DNA from: Methanobacteriota archaeon
GTDB taxonomy: Archaea > Methanobacteriota > Methanobacteria > Methanobacteriales > Methanobacteriaceae
DNA: 35,473 bases
Direction of reading: 5' to 3'
Assembly: GCA_023434825.1 (NCBI GenBank)
Contig: JAEYSH010000156.1
Coordinates: 1-35,473, forward strand
Made by a program: the position numbers and the translations under genes. This document shows, one piece after another, positions 8,257 to 16,619 of the stretch (its first letter is position 1; the number at the start of each line of letters is the position of its first letter). Under the pieces are notes generated by a model, which was given only the letters and a program-made list of their open reading frames with translations, ran no database searches and was not told where the DNA came from.

Positions 8257-8556
8257 TCAATAATCCCATGTTATTTTTAGCAGTATAGTAAGAGCTATTA
8301 ATTCAATAAGTCCTCCAAAATAAACTGGTCTACCAATAAAAGTATCGGGGTCTATATTTATAAAAACAATAGATACAATGCTTTTAATTAGAAGTAAGAG
8401 GGCGAATAAGATTAATCCAACAGTAAATCCTATTTTAATTCTATTGTAACTTTTAATGTAGAGATATAATAACCCTGATAAAAGTCCAATGTTTATTATT
8501 TCTATAACACTAGCTGCAATTTTGATTCCTGTGTATCCATATAGTTCTAAAGCCAT
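8257..8556 (-). CDS. Small three-helix membrane protein, paralogue 1
   Basis: A 99-residue membrane protein with three hydrophobic segments at about 10-33, 41-66 and 77-96. It is closely similar throughout to the protein at 10651-10950: both share IKIAA.VIEI.NIGLL.GLLYLY, IKIGFTVGLI, GRPVYFGG and end in LLKITWDY. The C-terminal part of the protein at 17585-18016 also matches. It is the last gene of the ABC operon, about 100 bp after the ATPase. Unlike its paralogues it has no adjacent winged-helix gene. I do not recognise a named family; a signal-sensing or transporter accessory role is inference from its neighbours. The ribosome site is weak (AAGGGC). Confidence 0.7.
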   Translation of the reverse strand: MALELYGYTGIKIAASVIEIINIGLLSGLLYLYIKSYNRIKIGFTVGLILFALLLLIKSIVSIVFINIDPDTFIGRPVYFGGLIELIALTILLKITWDY

Positions 8557-8659
8557 TTTAGCCCTTCATTTAAAATTAAAATTTTTAAATTCATGAATTA
8601 TTAATTAGTTTCCCACCTTAAAAGGATAAATGGATGTTTTTAACATCCTATTAATTAAT

Positions 8660-9349
8660 TCATAAATTATTTGTTTTTTCATCTTGAATTTTCCCATCAC
8701 GCACTGTAATGATCCTATCGGCCATATTGGCAACATAAGGTTCGTGTGTTACCATTACAAGGGTCACATTCTCTTTTTTGTGGACATCTTTGAGGAGATT
8801 TAAAATAATATCTCCTGTCTTTGAATCTAATGCTCCAGTAGGTTCGTCGGCTAGGATGATAGAAGGATGATTTACCATTGCTCTTGCAATGGCTACTCTC
8901 TGTCTTTCTCCACCAGAAAGCTTAGTTGGTCTTTGTTTTATCCGGTCTTCAAGTTCTACTGATTTTAAAAGTTCCAGTGCTCTTTCTTCCATTTCTTTAC
9001 CTGAAACTGGAGTTTCAAGCATGGGGATCTGTACATTTTCAAATACAGAGAGGTTTGGAATTAAATTGTGCAGTTGAAATACGAATCCAATCTCGTTGGA
9101 CCTGAATTCACTCAAATCTTTTTCACGCATCAAATCAATGCCTGCAACTTTTATAGTGCCTTCATCTCCTTTATCCAGTGCCCCAATCATATTTAAAAGG
9201 GTGGACTTTCCAGAACCAGAAGGCCCTATTATGGAAACAAACTCTCCTTTTTTTATCTCAAGATCGATACCATTCAAGGCTTTTATAGTCCCATTATCAT
9301 AGCTTTTTTTGAGATCCTTTATCTCTATGATGTTTTCACTTTTATTCAT
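8660..9349 (-). CDS. MacB/LolD-type ABC transporter ATPase
   Basis: A cytoplasmic ATP-hydrolysing subunit of 229 residues. Walker A GPSGSGKST is at 42-50, followed by the Q-loop VFQLHNLIP, the signature LSGGERQR at about 143, Walker B ILADEPTGALD and the H-loop VTHE. This pattern, with the short VFQLHNLIP Q-loop region, fits ATPases of MacB/LolD/FtsE-like mechanotransmission systems, which drive export or release of molecules outside the membrane. The start at 9349 overlaps the permease stop by 8 bases, with GGAGG 9 bases upstream, so the two are translationally coupled. The substrate is unknown. Confidence 0.92.
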   Translation of the reverse strand: MNKSENIIEIKDLKKSYDNGTIKALNGIDLEIKKGEFVSIIGPSGSGKSTLLNMIGALDKGDEGTIKVAGIDLMREKDLSEFRSNEIGFVFQLHNLIPNLSVFENVQIPMLETPVSGKEMEERALELLKSVELEDRIKQRPTKLSGGERQRVAIARAMVNHPSIILADEPTGALDSKTGDIILNLLKDVHKKENVTLVMVTHEPYVANMADRIITVRDGKIQDEKTNNL

Positions 9350-10481
9350 AGCGTAACGCCTCCGTTGGTGCTAATCTACTTGCTCTGTAGGCTGGATAAA
9401 TCCCGCCGATTATTCCAACAATAAATGCAATTGCAAACGCTCGAAGGAATAGTTCAATGGAATATGCAGGTTCAATTACACCTTCAGCAGACGGTGTAAG
9501 GGATAAAAGCACTTCAACGCCTACAACACCTACTATGATCCCTACTATGGCCGCAATTAATGTAAGAACAATTGATTCGCCTAATATCATTCCAAGTATT
9601 CTTCTACTTCTCCATCCAACGGCTTTTAACACACCAATTTCTCTTGTACGTTCATATACAGACATTATCATGGTATTTATAACTCCAACTCCTCCAATAA
9701 TTATTGCAAGGAGTGAAATGGCCCATGTGGCTGTATCAATGAAGCTTAAACCCTGATTTATCCTTCCCATTTGATCGGCAGCGGATGTTGCGGATAATTC
9801 GTCTTTATAATCATTTTCAATTGAATCACTTACTTCGGTAACATTGGCATTATCATTTATTTTTACATTTATAACGGTAATTTTACCATCATTATCGGTT
9901 ATATTTTGAAGTTTTTCCAGTGAGACGTATGCTCCAGCATCAGTTATGAAATTACCAGTTTCAAATATTCCTGTAATTTTGAAATCCTTATTGAAAATCT
10001 TTATGGTATCCCCAACAGTTTTATTGAGGTTTTGAGCGGCAGTTTTTCCTATGATTATTTCATTTGCATCTCCATCTGAAAAAACAGTTCCGTTGATGCT
10101 GTCTATTCCAACAATATTAAGCTTGCTGCTATTAATACCATTTATCATAAATCCGCTTGGACCGAAAGAACTCGAACCTTCTTCCAACATGGCGCTTGTT
10201 CTTAAGACTCCTGCAGTATCTTTAACCCCGCTTATATTTTGAATATCCGTTACTCGCGATTCATTAATGTTTCCTGACATAAAACCATCAGTACCTGCTT
10301 GAATTACAGTTATCTCAGCACCGCCTGATTTAAGGGTGCTTTCTGTAGATGCTTTAAGCCCGCCGGTAATGAGTCCTAAAGCCACAATTGTAGCGATTCC
10401 AATTGCAATTCCAACAATTGCAAGGGACGTTCTGGTTTTATTTCTAAATGGATTTTTAATAATTAACCCAAAATAGTTCAT
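9342..10481 (-). CDS. MacB/FtsX-type ABC transporter permease
   Basis: A membrane subunit of 379 residues with the MacB layout. One N-terminal helix (RTSLAIVGIAIGIATIVALGL, about 15-35) is followed by a large extracytoplasmic domain (about 40-245), then three C-terminal helices with the FtsX core (about 255-275, 305-335, 348-370). The conserved cytosolic loop YERTREIGVLKAVGWRSRRIL couples to the ATPase, and the end has YPAYRASRLAPTEALRYE. It is transcribed before the ATPase. The operon is headed by a winged-helix regulator and a small membrane protein at 10651-11249, with 169 bp between. MacB relatives in archaea may export peptides, lipids or antibiotics; the substrate is not known. Confidence 0.9.
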   Translation of the reverse strand: MNYFGLIIKNPFRNKTRTSLAIVGIAIGIATIVALGLITGGLKASTESTLKSGGAEITVIQAGTDGFMSGNINESRVTDIQNISGVKDTAGVLRTSAMLEEGSSSFGPSGFMINGINSSKLNIVGIDSINGTVFSDGDANEIIIGKTAAQNLNKTVGDTIKIFNKDFKITGIFETGNFITDAGAYVSLEKLQNITDNDGKITVINVKINDNANVTEVSDSIENDYKDELSATSAADQMGRINQGLSFIDTATWAISLLAIIIGGVGVINTMIMSVYERTREIGVLKAVGWRSRRILGMILGESIVLTLIAAIVGIIVGVVGVEVLLSLTPSAEGVIEPAYSIELFLRAFAIAFIVGIIGGIYPAYRASRLAPTEALRYE

Positions 10482-10650
10482 GATTAAAATCTCCTTTATT
10501 ATATATAAATTGATTAATCTAATTCATCAATTTTTATTAAAAGGAGTATTTAAGTAATTATTTCAAAATTAGTTGCAAATCTATTACAAATTACATACAA
10601 ATTGGATCCAATTTATAAGGCGGATTTCTGAAAAATGGTTAAAAAATGTT

Positions 10651-10950
10651 TTAATAATCCCATGTTATTTTTAACAGTATTGCAAGGGCTATAAACTCAA
10701 TAATACCTCCAAAATAGACGGGCCGACCTATTAATATATCAGTATCCACAATTAAAAACATAATTGTCATGATACTCTTAATTAAAAGCATAATGGCAAA
10801 AATGATCAATCCTACAGTAAATCCAATTTTTATCTGCCTGTAACTTTTGACATAAAGATACAGAAGACCAGTCAATAATCCTATGTTTGCTATTTCTATA
10901 ACCATTGCTGCAATTTTAATTCCTGAAAATCCAAGTAAATCTAATACCAT
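10651..10950 (-). CDS. Small three-helix membrane protein, paralogue 2
   Basis: A 99-residue membrane protein with three hydrophobic segments at about 10-33, 41-66 and 77-96. It is nearly the twin of the product at 8257-8556. Positively charged KSYRQIK between helices 1 and 2 suggests that loop is cytoplasmic. It lies 11 bases after the stop of the winged-helix regulator gene on the same strand, so the two are co-transcribed. The same pair occurs at 17585-18334, which suggests a membrane protein that works with its regulator. The family is not recognised by name. The ribosome site is AGGGAT before ATG 10950. Confidence 0.72.
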   Translation of the reverse strand: MVLDLLGFSGIKIAAMVIEIANIGLLTGLLYLYVKSYRQIKIGFTVGLIIFAIMLLIKSIMTIMFLIVDTDILIGRPVYFGGIIEFIALAILLKITWDY

Positions 10951-10961
10951 TTTAATCCCTT

Positions 10962-11249
10962 TTATTTATTTCCTTCATTAACCTGTTCCCATATAACTTC
11001 AAAGTCATCATAATTCTTTTCCATGCTTTCTGAGAGGAAATACATTTTACCATATTTTTCTCCTGCTGATTTTATAACTTCACTATCTTCTAAAATCTTT
11101 ATATGGTGTCTGATAGTTCTATAATTTACATTTAATTCTTCTGCAAGCTGGTGTGCATTATAAGGACGTTCATTTAACTTTTTAATGATTTTAGCACGAT
11201 TTACCCCTCCTCTTGTACCGAGGATTAGCCACCAGAGCACTTTTTTCAT
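10962..11249 (-). CDS. Winged-helix (ArsR-like) transcriptional regulator, paralogue 1
   Basis: A 95-residue DNA-binding protein. The winged helix covers about residues 15-75 (NRAKIIKKLNERPYNAHQLAEELNVNYRTIRHHIKILEDSEVIKSAGEKYGKMYFLS), with the recognition helix NYRTIRHHIKILE. The N-terminus MKKVLWWLILGTRGG is unusually hydrophobic for a regulator and is shared with the paralogue at 18053-18334, so it could contact the membrane partner. No metal-binding cysteines are present, so it is not a metal-sensing ArsR. GTGAT precedes ATG 11249. It heads the operon with paralogue 2 and probably the MacB genes. Confidence 0.82.
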   Translation of the reverse strand: MKKVLWWLILGTRGGVNRAKIIKKLNERPYNAHQLAEELNVNYRTIRHHIKILEDSEVIKSAGEKYGKMYFLSESMEKNYDDFEVIWEQVNEGNK

Positions 11250-11403
11250 GGATTATCACTATCTAAATTAATAAAATAATTTAAAGCTTCAAAATAATTC
11301 TAAAAATATGTTTCAGTAATTAGATTGGACCATGTTATATTTAGATTTAATTAAAAAGAAATAATTTTGAAATAAATAATGGTTAAGGAAATAAAATTCT
11401 TCC

Positions 11404-11775
11404 TTAATTGTTTTTAGCAGATTCTAATTTGATCAGGGATCCGAAAACACCTCCTACCGCACTCACGACGATTTCAAGCCCAATATAGAGAAGTATACTG
11501 CTTAACATCAAACTTAAATAATCTCCATAACCTTGGGCGTACATCATGACCAGTAATATAAGAGAAACTATTATACCGCCTAAGAGTCCTAATAATGCTC
11601 CATTAATAACTCCTTTTTTAATATCTCCTATCATAAATCCTACTGCAATTCCTGCCATTATAAATGAAATTAAGAATATACTAAGTCCAGAAATAACGTC
11701 AGAGACGATATAAAGGACTATAGCAAGGAAAATTCCAATCAGTAATGGTTTCCATTTAATTAATTCTTTAATCAT
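11404..11775 (-). CDS. Small polytopic membrane protein (DUF5518-like, tentative)
   Basis: A 123-residue protein with about four hydrophobic segments (10-28, 30-48, 58-80, 88-112) and glycine-rich helices (GALLGLLGGIIVSLIL, VVSAVGGVFGSLI). This resembles small archaeal membrane proteins grouped as DUF5518; the family name is from memory and tentative. The function is unknown. AGGATGTG lies upstream of ATG 11775. It stands alone on the minus strand, between the regulator gene (154 bp away) and a 790 bp non-coding region carrying hairpin cluster B. Confidence 0.6.
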   Translation of the reverse strand: MIKELIKWKPLLIGIFLAIVLYIVSDVISGLSIFLISFIMAGIAVGFMIGDIKKGVINGALLGLLGGIIVSLILLVMMYAQGYGDYLSLMLSSILLYIGLEIVVSAVGGVFGSLIKLESAKNN

Positions 11776-12565
11776 AATTACACATCCTTTTAATTTAGAT
11801 ATTTAAACCTCAAAAAAAGAAAAAAAGGGATTTAGGAGGCTATTTAAATCCATTGAGGCGAAATTAGCGTTTTATTTACATCTCCATATCATAAATGGAG
11901 GTTGAGAAAAATTTGAATTTTCCGAACTACCAAAAACCTTTGTTTAAAAAAGTTTTGGAGGTTGAAGGAAAAACTACGTTTTTCCGAACCACCAAAAATC
12001 CTGCAGGATTTTTGGAGGTGCCCACCCATAATTAATTCTCCTATCAAAAAAGGGGGAAAAGAGGATTTTACCTCAAACAGGAAAGAATTAAGCGACATGT
12101 GTTCTTGTAAAGGCCCACCCACTTTACAATTGACAGTATTTTATTTTTTCACGATATTTTTACTCCTTTTTTTATTTTTAAAGATTTTAATGCTTAATTG
12201 GTTCGATTTCATGTATTCTAGTTAATGAAATGCATTTAAGTAATTTTTCCAGAGTTTTTACCAAATCAATACAAATTATACCCAAATCTATGCCAAATTT
12301 GCAAATTGAGTTCTAAATTAAAAAATGTATTAATACTATTATGTCTATTTTACTAGTTAATAACCTTAAAAAGGGATATAAGTTTATTAAACTTATTTAA
12401 AATAAGCTAATTTATATATGAATGCTCAAATTCCCAAATAGGTATTAAAATTATCAATTTATCCAAAATAAGTTAATTTAGGAATCTCTTGGGTTAAATT
12501 TGGGAAAAGTTTTATATTCATTCTTTTATTTAGTTTAATCTGGAATTAAAAATCGAGATGGAATT
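11776..12565. other. 790 bp non-coding region with hairpin cluster and promoter
   Basis: It separates divergent genes. 11882-12026 holds hairpin cluster B, described separately. The word GCCCACCCA occurs at about 12019-12027 and again at about 12113-12121. From 12240 the DNA is very AT-rich, with two near-copies of AAAATAAG(C/T)TAATTTA near 12400-12415 and 12461-12476. A TATA box TTTTATATT at about 12511-12519 serves the gene at 12566. No coding frame there has convincing composition or a ribosome site. Confidence 0.5.
11882..12026. repeat. Hairpin cluster B
   Basis: In order, the hairpins are: CTCCAT/ATGGAG (11882-11900, loop 7); AAAATT/AATTTT (11908-11921); CCAAAAAC/GTTTTGG with one bulged A (11930-11958); GGAAAAAC-TAC-GTTTTTCC (11967-11985); arms CCAAAAATCC and GGATTTTTGG around TGCA (11992-12015), extendable by ACC/GGT past one mismatch; and GGTG-CC-CACC (12017-12026). 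The flanks repeat: GGAGGTTGA before and TTTTCCGAAC(T/C)ACCAAAAA after the central hairpin occur twice (11897-11936 and 11957-11998), with a different hairpin core in each copy. This is a repeated module with constant edges and variable centre. Confidence 0.75.
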
Positions 12566-14323
12566 ATGCAGGAAATTCTTAAAAAAATAAAAGAAAATTC
12601 ATGGATTGTAGCATTAGTTGCAATAGTTATATTCTCATTTATACTGGATATGTATGTTTTAACACGTTACAACATTTCATATGGTCGAGATGGCCCTTTT
12701 TATGACTTCCAGGTATTAAGTATACTTCAAACAGGGCTTCCGGCCAGTAATGATCCTCCCCTTGCCTACTATATATTAACGCCATTTGTGATACTAAGTG
12801 GAAATTCATTTCTGGGTATAAAAATTGGAATGGCATTAATAGGATCTCTTATGGCATTTCCTGCATATTTCCTAACTGAAACATTCCGAAAAAAAATAAA
12901 CATTGATTCCAAGGTGCCGGCGTTATTAAGCGCATTTTTAATGACTGTAAATCCCTTTTATTTTTCAATGATTGGAGATTTCATGCAGAATCTCATTGGA
13001 GTATTCTTTTTATTACTCTTAATGTATTTTGCAGTTAAATGGTTTGAAAATACAAAAGAATGGAAAAAATACGGGATTTTAACATTGATATTGCTCTTAT
13101 GCTGTATATTTACCCATATTTATACAGGAATACTTGCCGTAATATTGTTCTTATCTCTGCTTATATTCAGCCTGATTTTTAGAACATATAAAACAGGTAA
13201 AATGCCAGGATTAGATTTAAAAATAGTATTAGCTGCAGCTGTGTTAATTATTGGTGGATTGGGAGCTTTATTTATCATATATCCTGTGATGTTTTCAAAA
13301 TTCACCACAGTGCTCTCTTTTGTAAATAATTCTTCAACAGAGACTTCAAATTTCCGTGGAGGAATGACTGCAAATCCTTTAGTCTTTTTAACAATTCCAT
13401 TTATTTTTGGGATCATCGCGACCTTAAAAATATTTTATGGAGGACTAAAAGAAAAAATAAATCCTCAAAACTGGAAAATCAATAAAAAAATGCTTCTGGC
13501 ATTAATTTATATAGTAATTACTGTAGTTGTTATTATTTTATCCACATTCCCTTCCATTGACTCTCAATATCAAGGCAGGTTTATAATGCTTATATTTGTT
13601 CCAATTGCATTAATGGTGCCTTTAGGACTTAAATTAATCGAAGAATGGGTATCTGGTAAATATGAATCTAAAGATGGATTGAAGCTCGCGTTGGTTATAA
13701 TCGCAGTTTTATTTGCTGTATCCAGTCTGTATACCACTTCAAGTACAATTTCAAGCATGGGGCCGAGTATAACTACGGAACAGTACAATGAGTTAGTAAA
13801 AATAAAAGCCGATCATTTAAATGGGAAAATAGATCCAAGTGGAATAATTGTGGTAAGTGATTATCATATGGGCTACTGGGTGCAGTATGTAACTGGAATG
13901 CACGTGGAAACTGGAAATACTGCAGATGTACTAAGTAAGTATCCGGATAGTAAAATATATGCTGTTACTTTAACGCAAAATTCTCAAATGGGCTCAGGTA
14001 TGGGACAAAGTTATTCATGGAACCCATTATTCCCTTATTCCTTCCCATTTGGAGGAATTAATATTCAAAACTCAAATGAAAAACAGGATGGAATAGGAAA
14101 TGCTCCTGATCAGATCTCAAAAAATAACATGACTGGTCCACCATCTAATTTAGGAAACAGTACAAGGTTTAAATCAGGATCTACACTGCCTAATATGGGT
14201 AATATGACGCAAAATAATGGCATGGGATCTCAACAAATGCCTACTCAGGGCTCTAATCAGCCATTATCAAACAGTGGAACATTAATCTACAGTAGTGATA
14301 ATTTGAAGGTATATAAAATATAG
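12566..14323 (+). CDS. GT-C type membrane glycosyltransferase-like protein
   Basis: A 585-residue membrane protein with about 11-12 hydrophobic segments in residues 12-400. After the first helix comes an extracytoplasmic loop YGRDGPFYDFQ...NDPPLAYYI, like the acidic motif and HPPLYY-type motif of ArnT/PMT-family GT-C transferases, which move sugars from polyprenyl-phosphate carriers outside the membrane. From about 400 to the end is a soluble extracytoplasmic region. Its last 110 residues are low complexity, rich in M, N, Q, G, S and P, before a conserved-looking end SGTLIYSSDNLKVYKI. Substrate and acceptor are unknown; S-layer or pseudomurein-associated glycosylation is an inference. The ribosome site before ATG 12566 is weak (GAGATGG). 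Confidence 0.68.
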   Translation: MQEILKKIKENSWIVALVAIVIFSFILDMYVLTRYNISYGRDGPFYDFQVLSILQTGLPASNDPPLAYYILTPFVILSGNSFLGIKIGMALIGSLMAFPAYFLTETFRKKINIDSKVPALLSAFLMTVNPFYFSMIGDFMQNLIGVFFLLLLMYFAVKWFENTKEWKKYGILTLILLLCCIFTHIYTGILAVILFLSLLIFSLIFRTYKTGKMPGLDLKIVLAAAVLIIGGLGALFIIYPVMFSKFTTVLSFVNNSSTETSNFRGGMTANPLVFLTIPFIFGIIATLKIFYGGLKEKINPQNWKINKKMLLALIYIVITVVVIILSTFPSIDSQYQGRFIMLIFVPIALMVPLGLKLIEEWVSGKYESKDGLKLALVIIAVLFAVSSLYTTSSTISSMGPSITTEQYNELVKIKADHLNGKIDPSGIIVVSDYHMGYWVQYVTGMHVETGNTADVLSKYPDSKIYAVTLTQNSQMGSGMGQSYSWNPLFPYSFPFGGINIQNSNEKQDGIGNAPDQISKNNMTGPPSNLGNSTRFKSGSTLPNMGNMTQNNGMGSQQMPTQGSNQPLSNSGTLIYSSDNLKVYKI

Positions 14324-14448
14324 ATATTGGTAAAATAGTCAAATTCTAATTTAATTAGATTATTTCTACCATTTTTAATTATTTTTAAATTAAGTTTTTA
14401 TATTACCTTATTCAATCTATTTCTAATCCAATTTTTAAAGGTGGATTA

Positions 14449-15906
14449 GTGAATCAATATAAAGCCATATCAATATTAGTTGGAATTGGGATAACTGCAG
14501 TATTTTTAGTTATGTTTTTAGAGTCAAAAAATCCTGTAAATTTGTTTTATATGACTTTAGGTATAATAGGCATCATATTTGGATTTTTTATTATAGATAA
14601 AAAGATTAATCTTTTATTTAGTCTTTTCATGGCGTTAATTGGTGTTAATATTCTTCAATGGCTTATATTACTATATATTTATTATTATAATCCTGTTTAT
14701 TTTAAAACAAGCCTTTATGAGTATTTGGTTATTTTAATCATTCTTATAATTACACTACTCAAAATAGATTACAGAAATAAACTATATTCCCATATAGCTG
14801 AAAAAACAAAAAATAAACTGCTAGAAGATAAAACAAAACTAATACTGCTATTTGCAGGATTAATTATCATAATTGGATGTTTAGTAACTTTTATAATTTA
14901 TTTTACACCCATTTTTTTGTATGGTGCCACCTTTGGACTGTTGGCTTTTATATATGGCTATTATCATGAAAATAAAAAATTAAATGTTTCACGCAATTAC
15001 GTTAAGGCAATGGGGTTTGTTTTGATATTACAATATGTTATTCTCTTTCTTTTCTTCAATCAAATTTCAAAAGATGATTTGGTTAATGCTTTATCCATTT
15101 CAATGTTAATTGACATTAATTTTTTGCTCCAATTGTATTTGCCTAGATGGGGTATTCAAATAATTCCAAGTAAAAGAAAGAGAATTATTCCTGAAAATTA
15201 CCCTCAATACAGCGGAATAAAACAAACAACTGAAGTAGAAGTAGCGCCTATTAATAAAAAAGAGATTATTGTTTTAATAGGTGTTATAATATTATTCATT
15301 GGAATTTTTGCTGCATTTTATCAAATTGGTGATAAAACTAACCAAACTGGATATAATTATGACCAAATGAACGTTGCAGAAAATGAAGATATACTAAGTA
15401 AGTATTCTGTAATGGATACAAGTTATAAACTCAGTGGAAATATTTCTACAGAATCGTTTTCGAATAATGGAATTAGTTTTAATTATCCACGCGGTTGGAA
15501 TATAAATTCGCAAAGTAGCAATTTTGTTGAGCTGTCAGATGAAAATGGTGATTTCCAGATTCAGATGTTAAATAATAATGCTTATTCAATTGAAGATACA
15601 ATTCGACAATCCGAATTCGTGATTTCTGATGATTGGAATAAAATTGCAAGTTATAAACTAATAATTGACAATGAAACTGCGTATGATGGCATATATACAT
15701 ATAAAGATCATGAATCAGGCATATTAATGAGATCTGTTCAGATTACTCTAGTGAAAAATGACAAAAAGTATTTAATTTATCTTCAAGCAGTAGATGAAAA
15801 TTTCAATGAAGAAAAATCAGATTTCGCTGTAATTTTAAATAGTTTTAAAGTAGATGAAGTAATAGAAGCATCAAATTACATAAATCCACAGTATTCTACT
15901 AATTAA
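14449..15906 (+). CDS. Polytopic membrane protein with C-terminal PsbP-like domain
   Basis: A 485-residue protein. Residues 1-240 carry about eight hydrophobic segments, followed by a basic loop (PSKRKRIIPENYP) and another membrane segment at about 273-295. Residues about 335-475 form a soluble domain starting NNGISFNYPRGWNI and continuing ELSDENGDFQIQML, the pattern of PsbP/MOG1-like domains common on the outer face of archaeal membranes. The start is GTG 14449, with GGTGG (14440-14444) at ideal spacing and no nearby ATG. It lies 125 bp after the GT-C gene in the same direction and may share its envelope role. The function is not known. Confidence 0.68.
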   Translation: MNQYKAISILVGIGITAVFLVMFLESKNPVNLFYMTLGIIGIIFGFFIIDKKINLLFSLFMALIGVNILQWLILLYIYYYNPVYFKTSLYEYLVILIILIITLLKIDYRNKLYSHIAEKTKNKLLEDKTKLILLFAGLIIIIGCLVTFIIYFTPIFLYGATFGLLAFIYGYYHENKKLNVSRNYVKAMGFVLILQYVILFLFFNQISKDDLVNALSISMLIDINFLLQLYLPRWGIQIIPSKRKRIIPENYPQYSGIKQTTEVEVAPINKKEIIVLIGVIILFIGIFAAFYQIGDKTNQTGYNYDQMNVAENEDILSKYSVMDTSYKLSGNISTESFSNNGISFNYPRGWNINSQSSNFVELSDENGDFQIQMLNNNAYSIEDTIRQSEFVISDDWNKIASYKLIIDNETAYDGIYTYKDHESGILMRSVQITLVKNDKKYLIYLQAVDENFNEEKSDFAVILNSFKVDEVIEASNYINPQYSTN

Positions 15907-16619
15907 ATGATTTTTAAGTTTATTAGATTTAAAAAATTGTTGATAATTCTTTTATAAATTTATTGTTTTCATATTTAATCATGAATATTTCAAAGATTCA
16001 CGTGGAGTTTATATAATATATTATTAAAAATCAATTAATATCTATTAAAAGCTCTAAATTAGAAAAATAGTACTAAAAGCTCCTTTTTAAAATATAAATG
16101 GACAAATAACTTCAAATAAGACATTTTAGAATATAAATAGGCTATATTTAAAGCAAATAGTGTATAGTAATTAAAATCGTTTATAAAACATTTTTTACAA
16201 GTTATATTTGCTCTAATATGCATATTAATGTCCAATTATCCTTAAAAAAATTATAATTACTCCAGATTTAATATAAAAAGCTTTATTTGGTCATATTTAT
16301 GAATAAAAGGCTCAATTATTTCTGATTGTTAATGCATGGATGCATATACAATTAAAATAAGACTCTATGTATTTAATTTGCCTAATTATTGTTTAATTAT
16401 AGCTTAGTTATTAAAAATAAGCATAAATAAAGCATATTTCTTAAGAGTTAAAATGAAACTTTTAAATTGTCCCTTTTTTATTAAAATAAGCTCTAATTGG
16501 GTCTATTTTTAGAAAATAAATCGAAATATTTATATATGAATTAAAGGTGATAGTAACATTGTCCTGAGAGACCCTAATATCGTAGGTGTATAAAAGGGTC
16601 AGGATACGGAGGCGGTATA
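15907..16619 (+). other. Long AT-rich upstream region with degenerate repeats
   Basis: 713 bp with no credible gene. A degenerate word related to AAAATAAGCTCTAATT recurs along it, for example at about 16047, 16074, 16274, 16302, 16353, 16413 and 16483. The last copy reads AAAATAAGCTCTAATTGG. Similar words lie before the GT-C gene near 12400 and 12461. A TATA box TTTATATATG at about 16529-16538 precedes the structured leader of the secreted protein gene. The copies vary in spacing and are partly explained by base composition, so this is only a candidate regulator array. Confidence 0.4.
16560..16612 (+). promoter_or_regulatory. Structured 5' leader hairpin ending at the ribosome site
   Basis: With the TATA box at about 16529-16538, transcription should begin near 16560. 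The RNA would fold at once: TG-TCCTG (16560-16566) pairs with CAGGA-TA (16600-16606), and ACCCT (16571-16575) pairs with AGGGT (16595-16599), leaving AGAG (16567-16570) as a bulge. The ribosome site GGAGG (16608-16612) begins two bases after the stem. An alternative pairing of CCTA (16573-16576) with TAGG (16583-16586) would break the inner stem, so two structures compete. A regulatory leader is plausible; I match it to no known riboswitch. Confidence 0.5.

Noticed and set aside
11889..12225. Reading frames of 77-87 codons on both strands around cluster B
   Set aside because: They consist largely of the inverted repeats, have no ribosome site, and the two strands read similar phrases because of the palindromes.
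16561..16612. Resemblance of CTGAGAG...ACCCT in the leader to a TPP riboswitch
   Set aside because: Only the CTGAGA and ACCCT words agree. The second conserved arm of the TPP fold (the CTGGATAAT-type segment) is absent and the element is too short. The downstream gene has no link to thiamine.
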